Source: Candidatus Thalassarchaeum sp. (GTDB lineage: Archaea > Thermoplasmatota > Poseidoniia > Poseidoniales > Thalassarchaeaceae). Taken from it: 52,210 nucleotides of DNA. A model generated the notes under the pieces. That model saw only the letters and a list, made by a program, of their open reading frames with translations, was not told where the DNA came from and did no database searches. This document shows, piece after piece, positions 7,529-15,497 of this stretch. The stretch lies in assembly GCA_022449345.1 (NCBI GenBank), contig JAKURL010000010.1, positions 1 to 52,210 on the forward strand, given 5' to 3'. The position numbers and the translations under genes were made by a program. Each line of letters starts with the position of its first letter. Within the stretch, counting starts at the first letter, position 1.

Positions 7529-9079
7529 ATGGCGGGCGCATCGCACTCCGATGACCTCGATGCGATGCGCCGAGAAGCCCTCAACGCAGCCGACCGGATT
7601 AGCATGGAAAAATTACGAAAATCTGGCCGCCAAACAGCCAGAGAACGCATAACTATGCTACTGGATGCTGATTCCTTTGTCGAAGTAGACAGCTTCGTTC
7701 AACACCGTTCTGGCGATTTCAATATGCATCTTCACCGACCCTTCGGCGATGGAGTCGTAGCAGGCCACGGCAAGATAGACGGCCGAAGAGTGGTTTGCTT
7801 CGCTCAAGACTACGCTGTCTTCGACGGCACAATGGGTGAGATGCACGCTCGCAAGATTGCCAAGGTTGCCGAGTTCGCAGAAAAATCGCAACTGCCGCTA
7901 ATTGGAATATGGGACGGCGACGGTCAGCGAGTGCAAGATGGAGTTCCAGCCCTAGGTGCTACTGGTGAATTACTCGACATCCTCGTCGCCTGTTCAGGGC
8001 GCATTCCTACCTTTTCGATAGTCCTTGGAACTGTAGCAGGTGTCAGCGCCTTAGCCGCCGGTCTGTCGGACTTCGTCATCCTCTCAGATGATCACGGACA
8101 GATGTTCATGCGCTCTCCTTACTTCATCCCCGAAATAGCCAGTGGAGAGCTTGACCAGAATAGTCTCGGAGGCGCCGATGCTCACGCATCGCGCTCAGGT
8201 GTGGCTTCCATGGTAGCAGAAGATGAGGAAGATGCGATTCTAACGGCGATTGAAATCCTCTCATTCCTACCCGACCACACCCTCGCAGAGGCTGCTACTC
8301 TCAATAGTGGAGATCCCGCAAACCGAGTCTGTACTAAGCTGACGGAGATAGTTCCAGCAGACTCGAACCTACCCTACGACATTCGCAAAGTCGTGGAAGA
8401 GATTGTCGATGAGGGGCGCTTCCTCGAATTATTCTCAACCTACGCTGAGAACATCGTCATCGGCTTTGCTAGATTGGATGGGCAGTCGGTTGGAATCGTT
8501 GCAAATCAGCCGAAAGTTTTGGCGGGCTGCCTAGACATCGATGCCTCAGTCAAAGCAGCCCGATTCATCCGCACTTGTGATATTTTCAACATCCCCGTTG
8601 TGACCTTTGTCGACGTGCCAGGTTTCCTTCCAGGAACCGTTCAGGAGTGGGGTGGCATCATTCGTCATGGTGCCAAGTTGCTGTATGCCTACGCAGAGGC
8701 TACCGTGCCAAAACTAACCGTTGTCACCCGCAAGGCCTACGGTGGTGCTTACCTTGCTATGTCTTGCAAACACCTGCGCTCCGACTACAACATTGCATGG
8801 CCTACAGGTGAACTCGCTGTCATGGGCGCTGAAGGAGCTGTGAACATCATTCACAGGGCGGAATTGGCTGAGTCTGAAGACCCCGAATCGATTCATGTCG
8901 AACTTGTTGATGAATATCGAAGAAAGTTCGGCGACCCCTATGTTGCGGCTCGTAATGGCTGGCTGGATGACGTAATCGAGCCCGAGCAGACTCGCTACAA
9001 ATTGATTCAGGCACTCAGGCCATTGCGAAGTAAACGTGAGTGGGTTCCGCCGAAGAAACACGGCAATATTCCACTTTAA
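7529..9079 (+). CDS. Acyl-CoA carboxylase, carboxyltransferase (beta) subunit
   Basis: A 516-aa member of the PccB/MmdA carboxyltransferase family (two crotonase-like halves), close to the usual ~515 aa. It moves a carboxyl group between biotin and an acyl-CoA. Seen: TARERITMLLD near the N-terminus, the GDGVVAG strand, the TVPKLTVVTRKAYGGAY second oxyanion region (about residues 393-407) and GAEGAVNI. The first half is atypical: the usual SGGARIQEG is DGDGQRVQDG, and the first oxyanion loop (usually GPCAGGAVY) reads GTVAGVSAL at about 167-175. No biotin carboxylase or biotin carrier gene is nearby. The start is ATG 7529; a TTG four codons upstream is possible. Propionyl-CoA or another acyl-CoA is a plausible substrate, but the specificity is open. 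Confidence 0.85.
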   Translation: MAGASHSDDLDAMRREALNAADRISMEKLRKSGRQTARERITMLLDADSFVEVDSFVQHRSGDFNMHLHRPFGDGVVAGHGKIDGRRVVCFAQDYAVFDGTMGEMHARKIAKVAEFAEKSQLPLIGIWDGDGQRVQDGVPALGATGELLDILVACSGRIPTFSIVLGTVAGVSALAAGLSDFVILSDDHGQMFMRSPYFIPEIASGELDQNSLGGADAHASRSGVASMVAEDEEDAILTAIEILSFLPDHTLAEAATLNSGDPANRVCTKLTEIVPADSNLPYDIRKVVEEIVDEGRFLELFSTYAENIVIGFARLDGQSVGIVANQPKVLAGCLDIDASVKAARFIRTCDIFNIPVVTFVDVPGFLPGTVQEWGGIIRHGAKLLYAYAEATVPKLTVVTRKAYGGAYLAMSCKHLRSDYNIAWPTGELAVMGAEGAVNIIHRAELAESEDPESIHVELVDEYRRKFGDPYVAARNGWLDDVIEPEQTRYKLIQALRPLRSKREWVPPKKHGNIPL

Positions 9080-9083
9080 AATG

Positions 9084-9091
9084 TCTAATAA
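9084..9091 (+). promoter_or_regulatory. TATA-like box for the 9113 membrane protein gene
   Basis: TCTAATAA is centred about 25 nt upstream of ATG 9113, fitting a leaderless transcript that starts at the initiation codon. Confidence 0.35.
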
Positions 9092-9112
9092 CCGATATGC
9101 GCTCTTCGACTT

Positions 9113-9883
9113 ATGGAAGAAAACTCCGCATATGAAATGCCACCGACCGACACTAGTCCATTTTCACTGATGCTTTGGTGTCAGTTCGGTTTCTTCATGT
9201 TGATGTTTTACGAGACGGCAGTTAATTCGTCAGAAGGTGGAGAATTCGGCGTTGTCTTTGTGATAGTCGGACTCTTGCTACTCCTGAGAGTGAAAAATGG
9301 GATTCTCGGAGCAATGGGCGTGCTGGCCGCAGCTCCAGTAGTGTTTGGACTGGCAGACGGCGCAGAAATGAACGATATCCTAGGCGGAATATTCTGGCTG
9401 GTCATCTTCATGGGTGGAATGGGAGTTATGTTGCCCGCCACCGGCTTCAGGGAGTACGGCTTGGGGATTTCTGACGGTGCCCGTAAGTGGGTCCTCATTC
9501 TTGTAGTGTGCATGATAGTCGGAATGTTCGGAGCCGGAGAGTCCTACGATATCGCCAGTTCAGGGGAGTATACGGACGGCGACGACGTAGTCCATGTGGC
9601 AGACGACCTCAACGTGAACTTGGCATGGGCCGGATTTGCTGCAGCCTCGGGAGGTCTTCTGATCTTGTTGGCAACTGCTGCTGGCGGGGTCGAACTAGGT
9701 ACTCTCAGGCCGTTTCACGGGGTTTCCATAGCCGTGCTTTCCGCATGGTTGAGCGCTTACAACCTGAGTGACTTCGGAGGGCACGAGCTTCTTTTGGAGA
9801 TTGGTTGGGCCCTCATAATCAGCGGGCTCATGATCCTCCCCGTCTACAACTTCTTCGAGAAGGGCGAAGAGACTACTGGCTGA
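9113..9883 (+). CDS. Polytopic membrane protein of unknown function
   Basis: A 256-aa hydrophobic protein with about seven to eight membrane segments (for example residues 17-33, 45-60, 66-80, 90-107, 122-138, 168-188, 200-212 and 225-242). A short acidic, presumably external, loop lies around residues 140-165 (GEYTDGDDVVHVADD). I recognise no motif or family. It starts at the first ATG, with a TATA-like box about 25 nt upstream, so it probably has its own transcript. Its 3' end overlaps the convergent aroE gene by 11 nt. Confidence 0.75.
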   Translation: MEENSAYEMPPTDTSPFSLMLWCQFGFFMLMFYETAVNSSEGGEFGVVFVIVGLLLLLRVKNGILGAMGVLAAAPVVFGLADGAEMNDILGGIFWLVIFMGGMGVMLPATGFREYGLGISDGARKWVLILVVCMIVGMFGAGESYDIASSGEYTDGDDVVHVADDLNVNLAWAGFAAASGGLLILLATAAGGVELGTLRPFHGVSIAVLSAWLSAYNLSDFGGHELLLEIGWALIISGLMILPVYNFFEKGEETTG

Positions 9884-10601
9884 GTTGTGAAAGAGTCCAG
9901 CCTAGACTAGGCAGTTGGTCGGCGAGGCTGGGTGCGTAGAGGCGCTTCCAAGCCTCAAGATGCTGGGCTGCGACCATAATCACGGCGAACTCGTCTGCAG
10001 TTGCACCTTTGCCGTATGAAATCGAGACTTGTTGTTTGGCTGAAAGCGAGGTAGACTCTCCGCCGCCAGCCGCGGCATCAAGGTCGATTGCTAAGTCCGC
10101 CTCACCATCCCCAATGATTGCAGAATCCCAAGGCCCACTAACCAATGGCCTCCTACCTTCGACGGCAATAATCGAGCCACCTTCAGCGGCCCAAGCGGCG
10201 GCAATAGCACGAGCCGCAGAACCGCCCCCACGCATTCGTAAAGTGCTTCCATTCGGTTCGACACCGATGTGTCGACAAGCGGCAACAAACCCCACTCCAT
10301 CGGTGCTGGTCCCAGACCATTCTCCATTCAGTCGCCTCAACTGATTGATCGCATTGACTCCTTCTGGTCCTGATACCCTAAGTCGTGCTTGAGGTGAATG
10401 TTTCAGAGGGGCGGTACAACTCAGCCAAACATCTCCCTGCAAGTTTTGCAGATTTGCCTCAAACTCATCCATCGACTCTGCTTCAAGGAATACAGATTTG
10501 GCTTCTAACCCAAGTTCTGCTCCAACGATTGTGAAGAGTCGCGGGGTGAGTGAGTGGGTGATTGGATACCCCGCGATGCCCCAGTAAGCCGGTCCGTTCA
10601 T
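9873..10601 (-). CDS. aroE: Shikimate dehydrogenase
   Basis: 242 aa, slightly short for AroE (~270). It catalyses NADPH-dependent reduction of 3-dehydroshikimate in aromatic amino acid synthesis. The N-terminal substrate domain shows GYPITHSLTP (the usual G-x-P-x-x-H-S-x-S-P) and SCTAPLKH, containing the catalytic Lys. TSTDGVGF carries the catalytic Asp, followed by the dinucleotide-binding loop MRGGGSAARA. The C-terminal half is divergent but keeps the terminal Q-x-x-x-x-W element (AAQHLEAWKR). The frame opens upstream with a TTG at 10625. ATG 10601 places the start immediately before the first conserved strand and is preferred. It diverges from the formate-THF ligase gene. Confidence 0.82.
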   Translation of the reverse strand: MNGPAYWGIAGYPITHSLTPRLFTIVGAELGLEAKSVFLEAESMDEFEANLQNLQGDVWLSCTAPLKHSPQARLRVSGPEGVNAINQLRRLNGEWSGTSTDGVGFVAACRHIGVEPNGSTLRMRGGGSAARAIAAAWAAEGGSIIAVEGRRPLVSGPWDSAIIGDGEADLAIDLDAAAGGGESTSLSAKQQVSISYGKGATADEFAVIMVAAQHLEAWKRLYAPSLADQLPSLGWTLSQLSQ

Positions 10602-10664
10602 TGTAGAGTCGTCTGAATTCTCCAAAATGAAGGTTTCAAGTCAGGCACGTAGGCCGGTTTAGCG

Positions 10665-12380
10665 ATGGACAGCGACCTTGACATCGCCCGAAAGGCCACA
10701 ACTCGCCCTATTGAGGAGGTGGCCGAAAGGCTGGGTTTGCAGCGCAGTGACCTGATTTTACAAGGTTCTTCGATCGCCAAGGTGTCTTGGGACAGACTCA
10801 AGCAAGCCAGTAATGGAAAGCAGGGCTTTCTGATTTTAGTGACCAGTGTCAATCCAACTCCATTCGGTGAGGGTAAGACGGTAACCACGATTGGTCTGAA
10901 TCAGGGGCTGAATCGACGCGGCCATAACGCAACCTGTGTAATCCGTGAACCTTCGATGGGGCCTGTCTTTGGAATCAAGGGAGGAGCTGCTGGCGGCGGC
11001 TTCTCTCAGGTATTGCCGATGGAGGAAATCAACCTGCATTTCACCGGCGACCTACACGCTGTGACCATGGCCCACAATCTTTGTTCGGCTATGCTGGACA
11101 ACCACCTACACCGTGGAAATAAATTGAATTTAGACTTGAACCGGATTCTTTGGCCTCGTGTCATTGACATGAACGATCGCAATCTTCGAGAGGTTACCAT
11201 CGGCCTAGGAGGAAAGGCCAATGGAATCGTCCGAACCGACAGGTTCGACATCACAGCAGCAAGCGAAGTGATGGCAATTCTGGTTCTTTCAAAGGACTAT
11301 TCAGACCTTCGCACAAGGTTGGGAAGAATCACCGTTGGAGTCTCCAAGGAAGGTGCTCTTGTAACCGCCGAAGACTTGGGTTGCGCAGGTGCTATGGCTT
11401 TGCTACTGAGAAATGCGCTACTGCCCAACCTAGTACAAACTCTCGAGGGAGACCCTGCCTTCATACACGGCGGACCATTCGCAAATATCGCTCATGGAAA
11501 TTCTTCTATCATCGCCGATGCACTTGCGCTTTCATGCGCTGACTACGTCGTCACCGAAGCGGGCTTCGGGGCAGAAATGGGAGCCGAAAAGGCACTGCAA
11601 ATCAAGGCTCAAGCGGCGGATAAAATTCCGGATTGTTTAGTTCTCAATGTCACAGTCCGCTCGATGAAGTTGCACGGAGATGGCTTCTCCACCGGTGGAG
11701 GAAAGAGGCCTCCACAGGAGGAGTTGGAAACAGAAAATGTCGATGCGACCCGAGCCGGTGCCGCTACTAATCTTCGAAGACACGTACGCAACTTGTCTTC
11801 GACCGGTGTGCCAGTCATCGTCTCAATCAACCGATTTGTCAGCGATACAGACGCTGAAATAGAGGCCATCCGAGAGGAGGCTGTAGACGCAGGCGCAAGA
11901 GAGGTAGTAGTCTTCGAAGGACATGCAAGTGGTGGTGAAGGCGCAGGCGCTCTAGCAGATTCAGTGGTCGAAGCCTGTGCAGCACACGATGCAGCGGGTA
12001 GACCATACGTTCCAATCGTCGAGCCGGGTCTACCCGTTGACCAAACCATCCTTCGAGTCGCGACTAATGTTTACGGTGCACATACCGTTGACTTCTCCCC
12101 GAAGGCTCACAAGACCCTCGAATCATTACGAGAGTGGGGTCTTGAGAACCTTCCAGTTTGTATGGCCAAGACCCAGTATTCATTCAGCCACGAGGCGACC
12201 GCTCTAGGTGCGCCAACCGGCTTCACCCTACCAATTCGCGAATTGAGGCTCAATTCGGGCGCAGGATTCATCGTTGCCGTCTGTGGCTCAATGATGACGA
12301 TGCCCGGACTACCAATCCGCCCAGCCGCCGTGGACATGGACATGGATGAGGATGGACGACTGACTGGCGTATTCAGCTGA
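10665..12380 (+). CDS. fhs: Formate-tetrahydrofolate ligase
   Basis: 571 aa, the full length of the family. It makes 10-formyl-THF from formate, THF and ATP. The ATP-binding P-loop TPFGEGKT is at about residues 65-72. It is followed by the family blocks REPSMGPVFGIKGGAAGGG and HGGPFANIAHGNSS and the C-terminal GSMMTMPGLP. This points to a tetrahydrofolate-based C1 metabolism rather than only methanopterin. It is the first gene of a four-gene plus-strand run (fhs, pelA, an unknown gene, an endonuclease IV-like gene). Pelota starts 13 nt after its stop. Confidence 0.96.
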   Translation: MDSDLDIARKATTRPIEEVAERLGLQRSDLILQGSSIAKVSWDRLKQASNGKQGFLILVTSVNPTPFGEGKTVTTIGLNQGLNRRGHNATCVIREPSMGPVFGIKGGAAGGGFSQVLPMEEINLHFTGDLHAVTMAHNLCSAMLDNHLHRGNKLNLDLNRILWPRVIDMNDRNLREVTIGLGGKANGIVRTDRFDITAASEVMAILVLSKDYSDLRTRLGRITVGVSKEGALVTAEDLGCAGAMALLLRNALLPNLVQTLEGDPAFIHGGPFANIAHGNSSIIADALALSCADYVVTEAGFGAEMGAEKALQIKAQAADKIPDCLVLNVTVRSMKLHGDGFSTGGGKRPPQEELETENVDATRAGAATNLRRHVRNLSSTGVPVIVSINRFVSDTDAEIEAIREEAVDAGAREVVVFEGHASGGEGAGALADSVVEACAAHDAAGRPYVPIVEPGLPVDQTILRVATNVYGAHTVDFSPKAHKTLESLREWGLENLPVCMAKTQYSFSHEATALGAPTGFTLPIRELRLNSGAGFIVAVCGSMMTMPGLPIRPAAVDMDMDEDGRLTGVFS

Positions 12381-12393
12381 TGGAAGTGAGAAA

Positions 12394-13452
12394 TTGCGAC
12401 AACTGAAGGCCTCGGATGAGGGAATCAGACTTCGAATTGACGACGCTGACGACCTCTGGACTATAGCGCAGATTTGTCGAGCCGGATCCAATCTCGGGAT
12501 GCTATCTCACAGGCGCGACTCGACTACTGGAACTCAGGAAGGAGGTCGCGCAAAATCAGCTGAGAGAAAGCCGATGTGGATTGAGATTGAAGTCTTAGAA
12601 TGCAACTTCCAACCCTTCACTGACAACTTACGCATTCAAGGGATAATCACCGAAGCCAAGATCGATCTTGGTTCTCATCACACACATTTGGTGTCTCCAG
12701 GTGATGAAGTCGAGGTCTCATTTGAAGGCGGTTTGCCTGATGTTGACAGAGAGTTGGTCAAATCAGCCCTGGCAGCAGGGATTCAACCAAAGGCTGGATT
12801 GGTAGTTGTTGAGAGTGATGAGGTGTTGATTTTCGAAGTCGCTGCGCGCGGAATCCGCGATGTTTCTTCTTTCTCGATGAGAGGTGGAGGCAAGCGTGCT
12901 GATGATTCTACAGGAGTTCGCAGAGGCTTCTTCGAAAGGGTAGCCCGCGAGACAAAGATGGTCTTCACCGGTCAGATGCCTTTGGTTATCTGTGGGCCGG
13001 GAATGGCTCGCGAGCAATTCGAAGGTATGCTTCGCGCCGTCGGCGCTGAGAATCAGATTCTCAACGCTGCCACATCGATTGGCGGTCGCGCTGCCGCTAA
13101 CGAGGTTCTAGCCGGCGGCGCTGCTGATGCAGTATTGGGGGAACACGACTTAGTCCGTCAGGTTCGAGCAATCGAGGATGGCCTGACTCGCATATCTACC
13201 AATGGAGCGGTATCCTATGGATTGAATGCAATCGAGGATGCTTCCGAGCAAGGTGCTGTCGAGACTCTAATCGTAAACGCATCTTTGCTTCGATCCGATG
13301 ACAGAGTAATACGCGCCCGATGGGATGGAATAACTTCTGCAGTCGCAACAAATCGAGGCGAGATAATCCAAGCCTCGGAAGACCACGATGCTGGTCAGCA
13401 GCTTCTCGGAATGGGTGGAGCCATCGCTTTGTTGCGCTGGAAGGTCGATTGA
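12394..13452 (+). CDS. pelA: mRNA surveillance protein pelota (Dom34 homologue)
   Basis: A 352-aa archaeal pelota, the eRF1-like ribosome rescue factor that works with aEF1A/ABCE1 on stalled ribosomes. The N-terminal Sm-like domain begins right at the start (DEGIRLRIDDADDLW matches the family's opening strand). The central eRF1-2-like domain and the C-terminal eRF1-3-like domain follow; the last shows AVSYGLNAIEDASEQGAVETLIV. The GGQ loop of eRF1 is absent, as expected for pelota. The start is TTG 12394: no in-frame ATG precedes the conserved N-terminus, and GGAAGTGAG lies just upstream. The next gene abuts its stop codon directly (TGA then ATG), indicating coupled translation. Confidence 0.9.
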   Translation: MRQLKASDEGIRLRIDDADDLWTIAQICRAGSNLGMLSHRRDSTTGTQEGGRAKSAERKPMWIEIEVLECNFQPFTDNLRIQGIITEAKIDLGSHHTHLVSPGDEVEVSFEGGLPDVDRELVKSALAAGIQPKAGLVVVESDEVLIFEVAARGIRDVSSFSMRGGGKRADDSTGVRRGFFERVARETKMVFTGQMPLVICGPGMAREQFEGMLRAVGAENQILNAATSIGGRAAANEVLAGGAADAVLGEHDLVRQVRAIEDGLTRISTNGAVSYGLNAIEDASEQGAVETLIVNASLLRSDDRVIRARWDGITSAVATNRGEIIQASEDHDAGQQLLGMGGAIALLRWKVD

Positions 13453-14073
13453 ATGGAGGCCACCGTTCGAGTCGTTGGATTTGGTGGTTCAGCGGTCTGG
13501 GATGTTCTCGATTCTGCTAAGACCGCCTCAATTGATCGGATTGAAGTCGCGGACCTTTCCGATTTCAGCCATGGTGAAATCGATTGGCGAGGCCGATTGG
13601 ATGGTGCTCATTGGTTGGTTCTCTCCACTTCCAGCGTACTCGCAGGAGATAGCGCGAGGAGCGCGCAAGGCGCAGGCATGACATTCGCGGAATTTGAAGG
13701 CCCTCGCACGGTCATGGTAACAGATCTCCCATCAGACTCAAGCCGATTGGCTGAGGCTTGGGGCTTTGTAATCGAGAGAATTCGCCAGATTCACATCTTG
13801 TTTTTGACCAAACCGGCCTTGTCGGCGATTGCACAAATAGAGGAGATGGATGAATCTGAATTATTGCGTGAAATCAGATTGCGTGGAATGACCCCTCAAG
13901 TCATCGCAGTCGATTCATCAAACCGTCAGGTCATAATCGAACATTCTCTAGGTAATCATACTGGCCTTTGTGAAGCGGAAACAGGTGCTCAGTGGCTCGG
14001 CCACTATCTGTGCGAATTACCCCTTCAAGGACCAGGTGCAGAGGGCATCGAAAACGCTGCTAATCGCTGTTAA
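13453..14073 (+). CDS. Unknown protein coupled to pelota, Rossmann-like N-terminus
   Basis: A 206-aa soluble protein. Its ATG follows the pelota stop codon with no gap, so the two are probably co-translated. The N-terminus VRVVGFGGSAVWDVL is a glycine-rich beta-loop-alpha unit like a nucleotide-binding fold. The order of later strands (DGAHWLVLS, PRTVMVTDLP, IRQIHILFLTKPAL) loosely recalls the GTPase half of FtsZ/tubulin-like proteins. The GGGTGTG tubulin signature is not present and the C-terminal domain is missing. I do not assign a function. It could equally be an unrelated Rossmann-type protein. Confidence 0.7.
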   Translation: MEATVRVVGFGGSAVWDVLDSAKTASIDRIEVADLSDFSHGEIDWRGRLDGAHWLVLSTSSVLAGDSARSAQGAGMTFAEFEGPRTVMVTDLPSDSSRLAEAWGFVIERIRQIHILFLTKPALSAIAQIEEMDESELLREIRLRGMTPQVIAVDSSNRQVIIEHSLGNHTGLCEAETGAQWLGHYLCELPLQGPGAEGIENAANRC

Positions 14074-14186
14074 ATCAGCACTCAAGAGCGGCATTCTGAG
14101 TTCATTCTGAATTGGCAAGTCAAACCACGAGCGAATATGCCTTTAGTAGGGACACCCCTTCGGCCCACCCTGCGGGAGCGAAGCCT

Positions 14187-15353
14187 ATGCCACTGAAACT
14201 AGGACCAGCCGGTGTTCCATTGTCTTGTAAGGGTAGAACAATCGTCGAGGGAATGGACGATATCACGGTCCTCGGATTGGAGACAATGGAGATTCAAACC
14301 GTCCGCCAAGTTCAGCCTCATCACTTTGATCAGTATTGGCAGGCTGGCATTCTAAGTCACAAGACAGATTTCGAGATGAACGTTCACGGTCCATACTATG
14401 GTGAGCTATTGGGAAGTCGCCGTGAGCGTAACCGAACTTTGGCAAAGATGGAGTCTAGTATGCAGGTTGGTAAGATTGTCAACGCTCGACATATGGTTTG
14501 TCATGTTGGCCCGTATGGTGAGTATGAACCGGGAACTGAGGCCAACGAGGAAGTAGCAAACATTCTCTCAGGAGTCGTAGAGCGAGTCCGTTCAATATGG
14601 GGTGTCGAAGAGGAAGAGGAGGAATATTCGGCCTTCCCTTGGGTTCACAAAGAAGAACCTACTTTGGTCGCAGTTGAAACCTCAGGTCAGCAGGAACTTT
14701 GGGGAACAGTCGAAGAAGTTCTTGAAGTTGTTAATCACTTGCCAGGAACAGTTCCAGTGCTCAATATGGCTCACATCCACGCTCGTGGCCACGGTCGCCT
14801 GAAGACCTCAGAAGATTACGCAGAATTGTTTGACCAAGCCAGAAAAACCATTGGTGGAAAGAAGTTCTATTGTCACTTTGCTGGAGTCGAACACAGAATG
14901 GGTAACGCCCAACACTACACCCAGATCAAGAAGTCCGACCTGAAGTTCGAGCCATTTGCGGAATACCTCGCAGAGGAAGGCGATTGGATGGATATCACCA
15001 TCATCTCAGATTCACCACTTCTAGAACACGATGCGATGTACATGGTGCAGCATTATGAGAAGGCTCGCCAGCGATTGCTTGAGATTAGGGCTCGCGACGA
15101 GCGCCGAATGAAGCTGGCAGCAGAATCCGGTATCGATGTCGAAGAGTTGGCTCGCCGCGAAAAGGAACAGGCAGAGGCTCGTAAACAATCGCTTGAATCA
15201 GATAAGGCGAAGATAGTCGCCAAGAAGGGAAAAAAGGTTGCTGAGCCAAAGAAGGAAGAGAAAAAGGCGGCGAAAAAGCCAGCCAAGAAGAAAGACGATG
15301 GCAAGATGATGTCCTTCGATGAAAAAGGCGAAGAGTCCGATGACCTGTTCTGA
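14187..15353 (+). CDS. Endonuclease IV-like TIM-barrel protein with a Lys-rich tail
   Basis: 388 aa. Residues 1 to about 275 match the archaeal endonuclease IV (AP endonuclease family 2, xylose-isomerase-like) group: it begins KLGPAGVPLSCKGRT and has the metal-ligand regions HMVCHVGPYG, NMAHIHARGHG and CHFAGVEHR. The family cleaves DNA at abasic sites with a Zn cluster. An ~110-residue extension then forms a charged helix (residues ~295-350), a Lys/Ala-rich stretch (KKAAKKPAKKK) and an acidic end (SDDLF). The frame opens at a TTG at 14112. ATG 14187 matches the family start and has GGGAG 8 nt upstream. The extension may bind DNA or a partner protein (inference). Confidence 0.8.
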   Translation: MPLKLGPAGVPLSCKGRTIVEGMDDITVLGLETMEIQTVRQVQPHHFDQYWQAGILSHKTDFEMNVHGPYYGELLGSRRERNRTLAKMESSMQVGKIVNARHMVCHVGPYGEYEPGTEANEEVANILSGVVERVRSIWGVEEEEEEYSAFPWVHKEEPTLVAVETSGQQELWGTVEEVLEVVNHLPGTVPVLNMAHIHARGHGRLKTSEDYAELFDQARKTIGGKKFYCHFAGVEHRMGNAQHYTQIKKSDLKFEPFAEYLAEEGDWMDITIISDSPLLEHDAMYMVQHYEKARQRLLEIRARDERRMKLAAESGIDVEELARREKEQAEARKQSLESDKAKIVAKKGKKVAEPKKEEKKAAKKPAKKKDDGKMMSFDEKGEESDDLF

Positions 15354-15366
15354 AAGGGTCGAATAT

Positions 15367-15442
15367 TGGTGGGACTGGCCGGACTTGAACCAGCGGCCTC
15401 CGCATCTTCAGTGCGGCGCTCTCCCAGCTGAGCTACAGTCCC
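15367..15442 (-). tRNA. tRNA-Phe (anticodon GAA), CCA encoded
   Basis: On the minus strand a complete cloverleaf can be drawn. The acceptor stem GGGACTG pairs with CAGTCCC. The D stem is GCTC/GAGC. The anticodon stem CCGCA/TGCGG has the loop CTGAAGA, giving anticodon GAA. The T arm is GCTGG-TTCAAGT-CCGGC, followed by discriminator A. The mature part is 15370-15442 (73 nt), and the 3' CCA is encoded at 15367-15369. No intron is seen. It lies 13 nt past the end of the convergent endonuclease IV-like gene and just downstream of the RNase PH gene on the same strand. Confidence 0.95.
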
Positions 15443-15497
15443 CGTAGCATCTTCGCGATTATACATTCCACTTCAATACTTCCGAGGTGGAATAGTC

